Positions 1 to 8,559 of a stretch of DNA of 64,000 nucleotides are shown here, piece after piece. The stretch is from Exiguobacterium sp018617385 (lineage in GTDB: Bacteria; Bacillota; Bacilli; Exiguobacteriales; Exiguobacteriaceae), in contig NZ_JACSKA010000001.1 in NCBI RefSeq assembly GCF_018617385.1, positions 186,001 through 250,000 on the forward strand. Reading direction: 5' to 3'. The notes below the pieces were generated by a model that saw nothing but the letters and a program-made list of their open reading frames with translations, was not told the DNA's origin and ran no database searches. Positions within the stretch are counted from its first letter, which is position 1. Each line of letters begins with the position of its first letter. A program made the position numbers and the translations under genes.

Positions 1-1
1 C

Positions 2-649
2 TATCACGAGATGGTCGCACACGTCCCACTCTTTACACACCCGAATCCGAAGCATGTGCTCGTAGTCGGTGGGGGAGACGGCGGTGTCATCCGTGAAATT
101 ATGAAACACCCATCAGTAGAAAAAGCGGTTCTCGTAGATATCGACGGGAAAGTTATTGAATATTCGAAGAAATACTTACCAAATATTGCGGGTGAGCTCG
201 ATAACCCGCGTGTTGAAGTCATCGTCGGTGACGGATTCATGCATATCGCGAAGTCAGAAAACGAGTACGACGTCATTATGGTCGACTCGACTGAACCGGT
301 CGGACCAGCAGCCAACCTCTTCACAAAAGGGTTCTATGCAGGGATTTCAAAAGCGCTCAAAGAGGATGGCATCTTTGTGGCTCAAACGGATAACCCATGG
401 TTCACACCAGAACTGATTCAAACGGTTCAACGTGACGTGAAGGAAATCTTCCCAATCACGAAATTGTACACAGCAAACGTACCGACGTACCCGAGCGGCA
501 TGTGGACGTTCACAATCGGTTCGAAGAAATACGATCCGGAACAAGTATCAGCGGAGCGTTTCCATGACATCGAAACGAAGTACTACACGCCGAAGCTTCA
601 CAATGCAGCGTTCGTCCTTCCGAAATTCGTGGAGGACTTAACAAAATGA
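2..649 (+). CDS. speE: Spermidine synthase (5' end outside window)
   Basis: Transfers an aminopropyl group from decarboxylated S-adenosylmethionine to putrescine in polyamine synthesis. The reading frame is open from the first bases of the window, so the start lies upstream; the visible part is about 215 residues of a protein usually near 275. It begins YHEMVAHVPL, then the class I methyltransferase-like nucleotide site VLVVGGGDGGVIRE and the substrate motif MVDSTEPVGPA, both diagnostic of the family. The ATG of speB overlaps its stop codon (ATGA type), indicating translational coupling. Start codon and upstream region cannot be judged here. Confidence 0.95.
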   Translation, partial: YHEMVAHVPLFTHPNPKHVLVVGGGDGGVIREIMKHPSVEKAVLVDIDGKVIEYSKKYLPNIAGELDNPRVEVIVGDGFMHIAKSENEYDVIMVDSTEPVGPAANLFTKGFYAGISKALKEDGIFVAQTDNPWFTPELIQTVQRDVKEIFPITKLYTANVPTYPSGMWTFTIGSKKYDPEQVSAERFHDIETKYYTPKLHNAAFVLPKFVEDLTK

Positions 650-1527
650 TTAAGCGTTTCGATGAAGCCTACTCAGGTAAAGTGTTTATCGCCAGCCTCC
701 CAGAGGTGACAGAGGCGAAGACGGTTCTTTACGGGATGCCGATGGACTGGACAGTCAGCTTCCGTCCAGGTTCGCGTTTCGGTCCGAACCGGATTCGTGA
801 AGTATCGATTGGACTTGAGGAGTACAGCCCATATTTAGACGGCGACTTGGCTGATGCCGCGGTGTACGATGCAGGCGATATCCCGCTTCCATTCGGGAAC
901 GCACCGAAGTCGCTCGATATGATTGAGGCGTTCGTCAAAGATGTCGTCAAAGCAGGTAAGTTCCCACTCGGCATGGGCGGCGAACACCTTGTCACATGGC
1001 CGATCATCAAAGCGATGCACGACGTGTACGGCAACGACTTCGTCATCCTCCACTTGGATGCGCACACGGACCTTCGCGATGAGTATGAAGGCGAGCCGCT
1101 CTCACACTCGACTCCGCTCAAAAAAGCGGCAAACTTGATTGGACCATCGAACTGTTACTCGTTCGGAATCCGTTCAGGAATGAAAGAAGAGTTTGAGTGG
1201 GCACGTGAAGTCGGCTACAACATGCATCAGTTTGAAGTGATTGAACCACTCAAGCGCGTCTTGCCGACACTCGCTGGAAAAAAAGTATATGTCACGATCG
1301 ACATCGACGTCCTCGACCCGTCAGCGGCACCAGGGACAGGGACACAAGAAATCGGTGGCATCTCAACGAAAGAATTGCTCGAAGCGGTACATGCCATTGC
1401 GAACGCAGACCTCGACATCATCGGTGCCGACCTTGTCGAAGTGTCACCAGCATACGATCAGTCAGACATGACAGCCATCGCAGCAGCTAAGATTCTTCGT
1501 GAGATGATGATTGGATTCGTGAAGTAA
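646..1527 (+). CDS. speB: Agmatinase
   Basis: Hydrolyses agmatine to putrescine and urea, feeding putrescine to the adjacent SpeE. The 293-residue length and the ureohydrolase metal motifs fit the family: GGEHLVTWP, HLDAHTDLRDEY with the Asp/His ligands of the binuclear manganese site, and TIDIDVLDPSAAPGTGTQE. Its start overlaps the speE stop by 4 bases, so the two are one operon. The next gene starts directly after its stop codon. Confidence 0.96.
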   Translation: MIKRFDEAYSGKVFIASLPEVTEAKTVLYGMPMDWTVSFRPGSRFGPNRIREVSIGLEEYSPYLDGDLADAAVYDAGDIPLPFGNAPKSLDMIEAFVKDVVKAGKFPLGMGGEHLVTWPIIKAMHDVYGNDFVILHLDAHTDLRDEYEGEPLSHSTPLKKAANLIGPSNCYSFGIRSGMKEEFEWAREVGYNMHQFEVIEPLKRVLPTLAGKKVYVTIDIDVLDPSAAPGTGTQEIGGISTKELLEAVHAIANADLDIIGADLVEVSPAYDQSDMTAIAAAKILREMMIGFVK

Positions 1528-1887
1528 ATGCGGAAAAAGGGTCAGCTGGAAATGGAACTGAGCGCTCGGATTACCCAATGGGAAAAAGAATATTTGGGTC
1601 GCGGGTCATTGACTTGTAAGGCAGACCTGCTTCGAGACCTCGCCATCGTCACACTCCAAGGCGTGTTGACGCCGGCCGAGTATGACTTGGCTACTAAGTC
1701 GTCAGGTCGCGAGCAATTGAAGAAATACCGCAACAATCTCGTCGAATCAGGACGTAGTCAACTCGAAACGATTGTCGGGCAAGTACTTGGTCGTTCGATT
1801 GTCTCGCTCCATACGGACATCAGTACGAAAACAGGGGAGCGTCTCATCGTGTTCCGACTAGATGCCCCTTGGGATCAAACCGATTGA
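1528..1887 (+). CDS. DUF2294 (MpsC/YbcI-like) family protein
   Basis: A 119-residue soluble protein matching the DUF2294 family by pattern: a predicted helical start, LLRDLAIVTLQGVLTPAEYDLA, and an LHTDISTKTGERLIVFRLD end. From family knowledge, relatives (YbcI of B. subtilis, MpsC of Staphylococcus) are encoded next to MpsAB/DabAB-type inorganic-carbon uptake genes and beta-carbonic anhydrase; the biochemical role is unknown. Here it follows speB with no gap (TAA then ATG) and precedes an SbtA bicarbonate transporter, which again suggests a link to carbon uptake (inference). Ribosome site is weak; an in-frame ATG at 1552 is an alternative start. A strong promoter for the next unit overlaps its stop codon. 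Confidence 0.8.
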   Translation: MRKKGQLEMELSARITQWEKEYLGRGSLTCKADLLRDLAIVTLQGVLTPAEYDLATKSSGREQLKKYRNNLVESGRSQLETIVGQVLGRSIVSLHTDISTKTGERLIVFRLDAPWDQTD

Positions 1888-1912
1888 CAACGAAACGTTA
1901 CCTTCTTAAAAT
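1884..1912 (+). promoter_or_regulatory. Strong sigma-A promoter overlapping the preceding stop codon
   Basis: TTGACA at 1884-1889, a 17-base spacer, and TAAAAT at 1907-1912: one mismatch to the sigma-A consensus. Expected transcription start is about 1919. It gives the bicarbonate transporter its own transcript with a leader of about 185 nt. Confidence 0.8.
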
Positions 1913-1918
1913 GAAAAG

Positions 1919-2105
1919 CAGAGACGTATATAGGAGCGACTGGACGAGTCATGATGAAGCGTGCTTTCGAAATCTTATGACGGAGCTACTGACCAATTCA
2001 ATAAACCGACAGTTGTCGGCCTGACGGAGCGATCATTCGAGCCGTCGGCATACAGCGCACGCCTTCTTTAGGTGTGCGCTTTTTTGTCGCCAAGGAGGAA
2101 AATGT
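1919..2105 (+). promoter_or_regulatory. Structured leader with intrinsic terminator upstream of sbtA (candidate riboswitch or attenuator)
   Basis: Between promoter and RBS lie several hairpins: GTCAT/ATGAC arms (about 1946-1981) enclosing smaller pairs, CCGAC/GTCGG (2007-2020), GCC-T-GACGG pairing with CCGTCGGC (about 2019-2048), and a perfect intrinsic terminator at 2055-2085 just before AGGAGG at 2093. GGAGCGAC, GGAGCTAC and GGAGCGAT recur. Two short reading frames also fit: 1951-1980 (9 codons) and, overlapping by ATGA, 1977-2024 (15 codons). I recognise no known riboswitch consensus; T-box and c-di-AMP motifs are absent. Layout predicts premature termination as the control step. Confidence 0.55.
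2055..2085 (+). terminator. Leader terminator before sbtA
   Basis: Stem GCGCACGCC/GGTGTGCGC (9 pairs including one G-U), loop TTCTTTA, followed by six T. It lies before the RBS of the following gene, so it must be read through or blocked for expression. Confidence 0.85.
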
Positions 2106-3062
2106 ATGGAATTGTTTTTATTTTTATTGACGAGCGCCCCGGTACTACTGTTTGTGACGGGCGTCATCGCCGCAGTCGGAAAATCAAACTTAAAGATCCC
2201 AGATTCACTGAGTACGACGCTCAACATTTACTTACTGCTTGCCATCGGACTGAAGGGAGGCATGGGACTCGCCTCGGTATCTTTTGAAGACATCGCATTA
2301 CCGCTGACCGTGACGTTGTTGATTGGAATTTTGCTACCGCTTCTCGCGTTCTATGTCGGAGGAATGTTCAAATTCTCATTCCCCGAGCGAATTGCCATGG
2401 CTGCGACGTTCGGCTCGGTGTCACTCGTCACCTATGTGGCCGCGTCGACACAGCTCGAACGTCTCGGGATTGCATATGAACCGTTCATGACGACATTGGT
2501 CGTCGTCCTTGAAATCCCCGGTCTGATTGTGGCGTTGCTCCTATATAATCAGACGCAAGTATTCGGGATCACCGCTACGTCAGGGAAGGCGAACTCTCTA
2601 TCTGTGCTACGGGAGAGTTTGTTCTCGAAAAGCATCCTCTTGATGTTTGCAGGTCTGATCGTTGGACTGGTGACACCAGACGCCACACCGCTCAAACCAT
2701 TTTTCGTCGACTTGTTCCCGGGCGTGTTACTCCTTTTCTTATTAGGTCTAGGGGTAAAAGTCGGACAGCAATTGAAAACGGTCCCGTCATATGGACTGAA
2801 ATTTATGATGATGGGGATGGTGTTTCCGTTAGTCGGGGCGCTTGTCGGCTTTATTGCAGCGGGAATCGCCAATTTATCTGACGGAGGAACGATTCTCTTG
2901 ATGACACTCGCAGCGAGTGGATCGTATATCGCCGCTCCCGCCATGTTGCAAGCCTCGGTCCCGGAAGCGAAACCATCGTTTTATTTAACCCTTTCGCTTG
3001 CTGTGACGTTCCCGTTCAACTTGTTAGTTGGAATCCCACTATACATTGCCATCGTCACATGA
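2106..3062 (+). CDS. sbtA: SbtA-type sodium-dependent bicarbonate transporter
   Basis: Membrane permease of the SbtA (DUF897) family, expected to import bicarbonate with sodium. It has 318 residues and about ten hydrophobic segments in two inverted halves; family patterns visible are LLLAIGLKGGMGL near residue 45, FGSVSLVTYVAAST near 100, and ASGSYIAAPAMLQASVPEAKPSFYL near the end (given here only by its key parts SGSYIAAPAML and PEAKPSFYL). Slightly shorter than cyanobacterial SbtA (about 370). No PII-like SbtB gene is adjacent. Start chosen for AGGAGG seven bases upstream. It has its own promoter and attenuated leader, and follows the DUF2294 gene, consistent with a carbon-supply role. Confidence 0.85.
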   Translation: MELFLFLLTSAPVLLFVTGVIAAVGKSNLKIPDSLSTTLNIYLLLAIGLKGGMGLASVSFEDIALPLTVTLLIGILLPLLAFYVGGMFKFSFPERIAMAATFGSVSLVTYVAASTQLERLGIAYEPFMTTLVVVLEIPGLIVALLLYNQTQVFGITATSGKANSLSVLRESLFSKSILLMFAGLIVGLVTPDATPLKPFFVDLFPGVLLLFLLGLGVKVGQQLKTVPSYGLKFMMMGMVFPLVGALVGFIAAGIANLSDGGTILLMTLAASGSYIAAPAMLQASVPEAKPSFYLTLSLAVTFPFNLLVGIPLYIAIVT

Positions 3063-3096
3063 AAAAGCGTCGACTCGGAAAGAGTCGGCGCTTTTT
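3062..3096. terminator. Bidirectional terminator
   Basis: AAAAAGCG-T-CGACTC, loop GGAAA, GAGTCG-G-CGCTTTTT. A-rich and T-rich arms let it end both sbtA and the convergent repeat-protein gene. Confidence 0.85.
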
Positions 3097-3117
3097 GTAT
3101 GAGTTCAACTGTACGAG

Positions 3118-3870
3118 TTACTGCTTTATTTTTTGTTCCTCCATACATTTTAACGCGGCCGTCCAACTTCCGAACAAGGCATTGATCGTCGATGTGCTCG
3201 GGACGTTTCGACCTTCGGCCCATTTCCGGTAGTGGAGGATACTAAAATGCGGGAGCTCCGTTTTGGCTAACTGCAAGGCATCAATGACATCTTCCTCATC
3301 CCATTTACGTTTCGGTGGAGCGATATCCAAGACAAAAAGCGCATAGCTCCATGAACCGTATTTACGAGCGATTGTCGCTACCGTCGGATAGCCTTTTTCT
3401 TGTGCCCATACGGCGTAATGTTGGGACGTGAGGCGCTCTAGCTTTTCAGAGGCTTCAATCAACGCCTGGATGATCCGTTCTTCATTGTTCCGTACCGTCG
3501 TCGTTTGAAGCTTGGCTTCGCGTAACGCATTCGACCACGAACCGAACCGGCTACTGATGAGCGTCAAGGAAGGGGCTTGAGAGATTTTTGCCCAGGCACG
3601 ATACGTTTGGCTCGTGAAGAGCTCAAGTTCTTCCGAAGCCTCAATTAGTGCCGTCAAAATGTCTTCATCTGAATAATAGCGATACAACATCTTAATCTCC
3701 GCCGCTTGAACGGCTTCCCGCCAAGAACCAAATTTGTAAATCACGGTCGATAGGGAAGGAACGTCTTTGTTTCGGGCCCATAGTGTGTACTGTTTTGTGT
3801 CAAATTCTTCAAGTTCATTCGCTGCTTGTCTTAGGCATGAGAGGATCTGTTGCTCTGTCCATCGTTTCAT
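3118..3870 (-). CDS. Four-repeat HNR protein (homing-endonuclease-associated repeat), no nuclease domain
   Basis: About 250 residues made of four repeats of 56-60 residues, each with the pattern of an Ile/Leu-Ala helix, L-T-S-x-x-Y-x-x-W-A, a Pro-Ser/Thr turn, and a closing FGSW or YGSW-x-x-A-L. This is the homing endonuclease associated repeat (HNR), thought to be a small helical DNA-binding unit. No LAGLIDADG, GIY-YIG or HNH motif is present, so it is not itself a homing enzyme. ATG at 3870 is preferred over TTG at 3897 because AAAGGAG lies ten bases before it. It is divergent from the polysaccharide operon and has a sister protein inside that operon at 12416-13165; a regulatory role is an inference. 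Confidence 0.75.
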   Translation of the reverse strand: MKRWTEQQILSCLRQAANELEEFDTKQYTLWARNKDVPSLSTVIYKFGSWREAVQAAEIKMLYRYYSDEDILTALIEASEELELFTSQTYRAWAKISQAPSLTLISSRFGSWSNALREAKLQTTTVRNNEERIIQALIEASEKLERLTSQHYAVWAQEKGYPTVATIARKYGSWSYALFVLDIAPPKRKWDEEDVIDALQLAKTELPHFSILHYRKWAEGRNVPSTSTINALFGSWTAALKCMEEQKIKQ

Positions 3871-4263
3871 CGTGATGTCTCTCCTTTTCAGAAGCAAGTC
3901 GTGGCTTCAAAGGTCATGGTGTGGTTAAACAATGGTGGTCCTGAAGGAAAGCTCGAACATGTGTCCAGTGACGAGTGAGAAGGAAGGGAGCTGAATGGAT
4001 TGACTACTTTGGGATATTGCGACATAAACAAAATTTTAAAGTGAAAATAATCCAAATGTCCTACCTTCTACTTCCCATAATACCCATATAAATTAAAAAT
4101 ATTCACAAAAGAAAGTAAAAACTCATTACACATTTGTTAAACCGTTTCATGACGAAATGTCATTCGTATCAAAAAGCTATTCTTTTCTTTTGAATTGTGA
4201 ATCTTGAACGGGTACTTATCTAGCATCAACTTGAAGCTGATTGGGATGGAAGGTGGTGAAAGG
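3871..4263. other. Intergenic control region of the polysaccharide operon
   Basis: 393 bases without a credible gene, AT-rich between 4020 and 4140. It carries a probable promoter (4000-4028) and a 15-base inverted repeat, ATGAC/GTCAT with a GAAAT centre, at 4149-4163 in the transcribed leader. A TTG-started extension of the next gene from 4204 exists but lacks a good RBS. Confidence 0.5.
4000..4028 (+). promoter_or_regulatory. Probable promoter of the polysaccharide operon
   Basis: TTGACT at 4000-4005, 17-base spacer, CATAAA at 4023-4028. The -10 is imperfect. It would give a leader of about 230 bases. Confidence 0.45.
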
Positions 4264-6174
4264 ATGAGTACTCCAACTGTTCGGTCTCCCATTGATCGAA
4301 AAAATGCGCTCTTGATGTTACTCGATATCACGATTGCAGGGCTCGCGATTTTTGTGACGTTTGACCTATTCTTTGCGAATGATCCGACGGTAACGTCTGA
4401 CCCGCTAGATTTGATCACGATTCTCGGATTGAAGACGCTCGTTCTTCTCATTTTAGGATGGGTGACTCGGGTATACCGAATCGACTGGCGATACGGATCG
4501 ATGCGTGAGTTGCAATTACTGGCGATTGTGTTGGTCATGAGTGACACGTTCGTCTTATTCGCATCATACGTATTATTGGATGGCTTTTCCTATCAAGCGA
4601 TTTTTATTCAAAGCTTACTCGCATTTAACGGCATGTTATTTATCCGACTCGTCGCTAGGACACGATCGTTTTTCCAATTTCACGCACCGGTGTCGAATGG
4701 AAAAGCTACCTTGGTCATCGGTGGTGGCGAATCGGGTCAAAAAATCATTAAAGAACTGAAAGAACATCGAACGAATGTGCTACATGTGGTCGGGGTGTTG
4801 GATGATAATCCAATGCTTCACCGTCTCTACATTCACGGGACACCGGTCATCGGTTCAATCGATTTACTGGAACGAAAAATTGAAGAATTGAATATCGAAG
4901 TGGTCGTGTTGGCCATTCCTTCTCTTCCATATGGAGATCGAGTCCAACTATTGAAACGAATCGAAAAGACAGGCGTCGAATCCCATGCATTGCCGATGCT
5001 TGCGGAACTCGCATCCGGAAAGGTGTCATTAAATGAGATTCGTGAAGTAGCCATTGAAGACTTGCTCGGCCGTGAACCAGTTCAGCTCGACGTTTCGGAA
5101 ATCTCTCAGACGTTGAGTGGATTGACCATTTTCATCTCGGGTGCGGGAGGGTCGATTGGCTCAGAGCTTTGTCGTCAATTGATGAAATTTAGTCCAGGCA
5201 AATTGATCCTGTTTGGACATGGCGAGAATAGCATATATGCAATCGATCGGGAACTTCGCTTACTCGGGTCTGATACAGAGATTTGTCCTGTCATCGGTGA
5301 CGTCCAAGACCGGGCACGGGTGACGGAAGTGTTTGATCAGTATCGACCGGACGTCGTCTATCATGCGGCAGCCCATAAGCACGTTCCGTTGATGGAAGAC
5401 AACCCGAGAGAGGCTGTGAAAAACAATATATACGGAACGAAGAACATGGTCGAAGCCGCCGATTTCTTTGAAGTGAAGCGCTTCGTCATGATCTCTACAG
5501 ATAAGGCGGTCAATCCAACAAACGTGATGGGTGCCACGAAACGAGTAGCAGAAATGATCGTCCAACAGCAGGCGCGACATAGCGAAACGACATTCTCGGT
5601 CGTTCGTTTCGGCAACGTCTTAGGAAGTCGTGGCTCCGTCGTTCCGCTCTTTAAAGAACAAATTCAGCGGGGCGGACCGATTACGGTGACGCATCCAGAG
5701 ATGACCCGATACTTTATGACCATCCCGGAAGCGAGTCGCCTCGTCATTCAAGCGAGCGTACGCGCAAACGGCGGCGAAGTGTTCGTACTGGATATGGGAA
5801 ATCCCGTCAAAATCGTCGATCTCGCGAAACGGATGATTACCTTGAGCGGCTTCACCCTCGAGCAAATCCCGATTCAGTTCAGTGGCATTCGTCCTGGTGA
5901 AAAATTGTTCGAAGAACTGCTTGCGACGAGCGAACATACGAATCAAGTATATGAAAAGATTTTCGTTGGATGTACAAGACCATTTAAATCGGTCGATCCG
6001 ATTTTGAAAACGATTGAATATCTACTCGATCAATCGAACGGCCTCACGTCTTTCTTGTTGTTTGTCGCAAATAACGAACTGCCAGAAGAAGTGATGGAAA
6101 GTATTTTTGCGCCACAAATCGAACCGGTACGGATGCGAGTCAACGAGTCAACGCAAAGGAGGAAGTCGTTATGA
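4264..6174 (+). CDS. Membrane-bound nucleotide-sugar 4,6-dehydratase (CapD/EpsC/PglF-like)
   Basis: First enzyme of the locus; the family converts UDP-GlcNAc to the 4-keto-6-deoxy sugar. Four hydrophobic segments fill residues ~14-130, then a first Rossmann-like domain (TLVIGGGESGQK near 150), then the catalytic SDR domain with GAGGSIGSELCRQL near 290. In the catalytic tetrad the usual Tyr is Met: NVMGATKRVAEM near 420, a hallmark of long membrane PglF/FlaA1-type dehydratases. Length of 636 residues is typical. ATG at 4264 is chosen for GGTGG a few bases upstream rather than TTG at 4204. The next gene overlaps its stop by four bases. Confidence 0.88.
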   Translation: MSTPTVRSPIDRKNALLMLLDITIAGLAIFVTFDLFFANDPTVTSDPLDLITILGLKTLVLLILGWVTRVYRIDWRYGSMRELQLLAIVLVMSDTFVLFASYVLLDGFSYQAIFIQSLLAFNGMLFIRLVARTRSFFQFHAPVSNGKATLVIGGGESGQKIIKELKEHRTNVLHVVGVLDDNPMLHRLYIHGTPVIGSIDLLERKIEELNIEVVVLAIPSLPYGDRVQLLKRIEKTGVESHALPMLAELASGKVSLNEIREVAIEDLLGREPVQLDVSEISQTLSGLTIFISGAGGSIGSELCRQLMKFSPGKLILFGHGENSIYAIDRELRLLGSDTEICPVIGDVQDRARVTEVFDQYRPDVVYHAAAHKHVPLMEDNPREAVKNNIYGTKNMVEAADFFEVKRFVMISTDKAVNPTNVMGATKRVAEMIVQQQARHSETTFSVVRFGNVLGSRGSVVPLFKEQIQRGGPITVTHPEMTRYFMTIPEASRLVIQASVRANGGEVFVLDMGNPVKIVDLAKRMITLSGFTLEQIPIQFSGIRPGEKLFEELLATSEHTNQVYEKIFVGCTRPFKSVDPILKTIEYLLDQSNGLTSFLLFVANNELPEEVMESIFAPQIEPVRMRVNESTQRRKSL

Positions 6175-7199
6175 AAAAAACAGTTCTCGTGACCGGAGTG
6201 GCCGGGTTCATCGGTTTTCATCTGGCTCGACGGTTGCTAAAAGAAGGACATCATGTCATCGGGATCGATGTGGTCAATGACTATTACGACCCGAGATTAA
6301 AAGAATCAAGACTTCATGTGTTGACGCATCCTCGTTTCAAACTCTATCGTGATGCCCTAGAAAATAAGATGGCGATCACGCGTGTCTTTGAAAAAAACCA
6401 ACCTCAAATCGTGGTCAATTTGGCGGCTCAGGCCGGTGTACGCTACAGCTTAGAAAATCCGGATGCCTATATTCAATCCAACATCGTTGGTTTCCTGAAC
6501 ATCTTGGAAGCTTGTCGTTTCTATCCAGTAGAACAGTTGATTTATGCCTCATCGAGCTCGGTTTACGGTTCGAATCAGGCGATGCCATTTTCCGAACAAC
6601 ACCCGGTCGATCATCCGCTATCCTTGTATGCGGCTTCGAAGAAGGCGAATGAGTTGATGGCTCATACGTACAGCCATTTGTTCGGTCTGAAAACGACGGG
6701 CTTGCGATTCTTCAGCGTCTATGGGCCATGGGGACGCCCTGATATGGCACTATACAAATTTACGGAGGCGATTTTAAAAGGCGAACCAATCGACGTCTAC
6801 AACTACGGTGAGATGGAACGAGATTTCACATACATCGACGACATCATCGAGTCGATTGTCCGACTTATGGATATCGCACCGATGGCAGATGAGGAATTTG
6901 ATTATGAACATCCTCTACCGGATCGGAGTGACGTTCCGTTTCGTGTCTATAACATTGGAAATCAGCAACCGGTATCCTTGATGGATTTTATTCGGACCAT
7001 CGAAGAGCGAGTCGGAAAGAAAGCCATCCTCCGCTTGTTACCACTCCAGGCGGGTGATGTACCTGCAAGTTTTGCAGACTCCTCCTCTTTGTATGAATCG
7101 ATTGACTTTCAACCACAGACGTCGATTCGCGATGGCGTAAACGCGTTTATCGACTGGTACATCGCCTATCATCAAGTGTTGAAGGAGGGCATCGAGTAA
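6171..7199 (+). CDS. UDP-glucuronate 4-epimerase-like SDR
   Basis: Extended SDR epimerase of 342 residues. It has the NAD site TGVAGFIGFHLARRL at residues 8-22, DVVNDYYDPRLKESRL as in UDP-glucuronate 4-epimerases (CapI/LpsL/GAE), the catalytic SSSVYGSN segment, and YAASKKANELMAH with Tyr and Lys near 153-157. The likely reaction is UDP-glucuronate to UDP-galacturonate. Overlap with both neighbours (ATGA at the start; the stop TAA shares a base with the next ATG) shows tight coupling. Exact substrate is inferred from family resemblance. Confidence 0.85.
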   Translation: MKKTVLVTGVAGFIGFHLARRLLKEGHHVIGIDVVNDYYDPRLKESRLHVLTHPRFKLYRDALENKMAITRVFEKNQPQIVVNLAAQAGVRYSLENPDAYIQSNIVGFLNILEACRFYPVEQLIYASSSSVYGSNQAMPFSEQHPVDHPLSLYAASKKANELMAHTYSHLFGLKTTGLRFFSVYGPWGRPDMALYKFTEAILKGEPIDVYNYGEMERDFTYIDDIIESIVRLMDIAPMADEEFDYEHPLPDRSDVPFRVYNIGNQQPVSLMDFIRTIEERVGKKAILRLLPLQAGDVPASFADSSSLYESIDFQPQTSIRDGVNAFIDWYIAYHQVLKEGIE

Positions 7200-8542
7200 T
7201 GGGGATTTTACAGGATCGGATTTATGCACACTCACCGATTCGACTCCAAAATTGGCTGGTTTCCTTATATGGAATCAAGTTATATCGGGAGCGATACGGT
7301 CAGTACTATGAGCAGGAATTGGAGCGACTGAGACGTGCTCCAAATGAAGCGTCACCTGATGCAAAACTCAATCACTTAAACCAGTTTCTACAGTTTTGTA
7401 ATCAACACAACGTGTACTATCAACGACTCTTCAAAAAACATGGGATTACCTTACCCTTAAAGAGCTTAGAAGACTTTAAGCGGATTCCTCCTTTGGAGAA
7501 AGAAACGCTTCGAACGGATGAGACCATCTTTTCTAACCTTCATGCCCCGATCATCGGCATGACGGGCGGGACGACGGGGAAATCGATTCAGGTTCGTTTC
7601 ACCGAATACGATTATCAAATGCGAATGGCGCATCTCGATTTTTTTAAAGAACAACATGGTTTTCGCCGTGGGATGAAGCGAGCTAGTTTTACAGGGCGGA
7701 TGATTTGTCCAGGTAATCAAAAGAATGCGGTGTATTGGCGATACAACGCCCCGATGAAGCAAATGCTCTACTCGGTCGTTCATTCGAATCCGACGACGAT
7801 TCCATACTACATCGATTCGTTGAACGAATTTCAACCGGCCGCGCTCGACGGTTCACCTTCCGATATGATCGAAATCGCAAAATATTTGAAAACCCATCAA
7901 AAGACGTTATCGTTCCGACCGGTTGCTTTATTTCCGACTTCGGAGACGCTCACACCATCCGGACGACTGTTACTAGAAGAGATGTTCCAAGCGCCGGTTT
8001 ACGATCAATATGCTTCCTCGGAAGGGGCTCCCATCGTCACGGAGTGCGAGTGCGGGAAGATGCACTTACGCCCTGAGATGGGAATCATCGAGACGGATGC
8101 GTTTGGAGAGGCACTCGTCACCAGTTTCACGACACATGGAACACCGCTGATTCGCTACCGCATCGGCGATCGGATGACCATCAGTGAAGCGATGTGTCCA
8201 TGTGGACGGCAGGACACCATCATCGAGTCCATCGACGGTCGTCAAATGAACTATGTTGAGACGCCGGAAGGCTATAAGGTGTTTGAAGGGGACTTGACGG
8301 CAGCGGTCGGCGTGTTGCCGAACTCCATTATTCAAATCCAAGTGCTACAACACAAAATAGACGAAATCGAGATGCTGTACGTGAAGGATGAGGCACGATT
8401 TGAGCCTGAACATGAAGTCGCTCTTCAAAAAGAAGTCGAGCGTCTATTTACTTCACGGATGAAAGTCCTTCTACGAGATGTGAAGAGCATCAACAAAGAA
8501 AAGAACGGAAAAGTTCGAGTCGTGAAACGACTCTACACTTAG
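7199..8542 (+). CDS. CapK/PaaK-like adenylate-forming protein, copy 1
   Basis: 447-residue member of the phenylacetate-CoA ligase-like (COG1541, CapK) family found in capsule loci. The nucleotide-binding loop MTGGTTGKS is near residue 122, YDQYASSEGAPI near 265, and HGTPLIRYRIGDR near 313, with CECGKMHL and CPCGRQD Cys pairs suggesting a metal site. Acyl-AMP formation is expected; the acid and acceptor in polysaccharide loci are unknown. It shares roughly half its residues with the next gene, from which it is separated by only 17 bases, so the pair is a tandem duplication. Confidence 0.8.
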   Translation: MGILQDRIYAHSPIRLQNWLVSLYGIKLYRERYGQYYEQELERLRRAPNEASPDAKLNHLNQFLQFCNQHNVYYQRLFKKHGITLPLKSLEDFKRIPPLEKETLRTDETIFSNLHAPIIGMTGGTTGKSIQVRFTEYDYQMRMAHLDFFKEQHGFRRGMKRASFTGRMICPGNQKNAVYWRYNAPMKQMLYSVVHSNPTTIPYYIDSLNEFQPAALDGSPSDMIEIAKYLKTHQKTLSFRPVALFPTSETLTPSGRLLLEEMFQAPVYDQYASSEGAPIVTECECGKMHLRPEMGIIETDAFGEALVTSFTTHGTPLIRYRIGDRMTISEAMCPCGRQDTIIESIDGRQMNYVETPEGYKVFEGDLTAAVGVLPNSIIQIQVLQHKIDEIEMLYVKDEARFEPEHEVALQKEVERLFTSRMKVLLRDVKSINKEKNGKVRVVKRLYT

Positions 8543-8559
8543 CGAGAGGAGACTACACC

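Noticed and set aside
1919..2085. T-box, c-di-AMP, SAM or lysine riboswitch
   Set aside because: None of the diagnostic conserved bulges or loops of these classes could be found in the leader.
3118..3870. Homing endonuclease
   Set aside because: The repeats resemble those attached to homing endonucleases but no LAGLIDADG, HNH or GIY-YIG motif is present.
4204..4263. N-terminal extension of the 4,6-dehydratase from TTG 4204
   Set aside because: No RBS before TTG and a good one before ATG 4264; the extension is not hydrophobic or conserved-looking.
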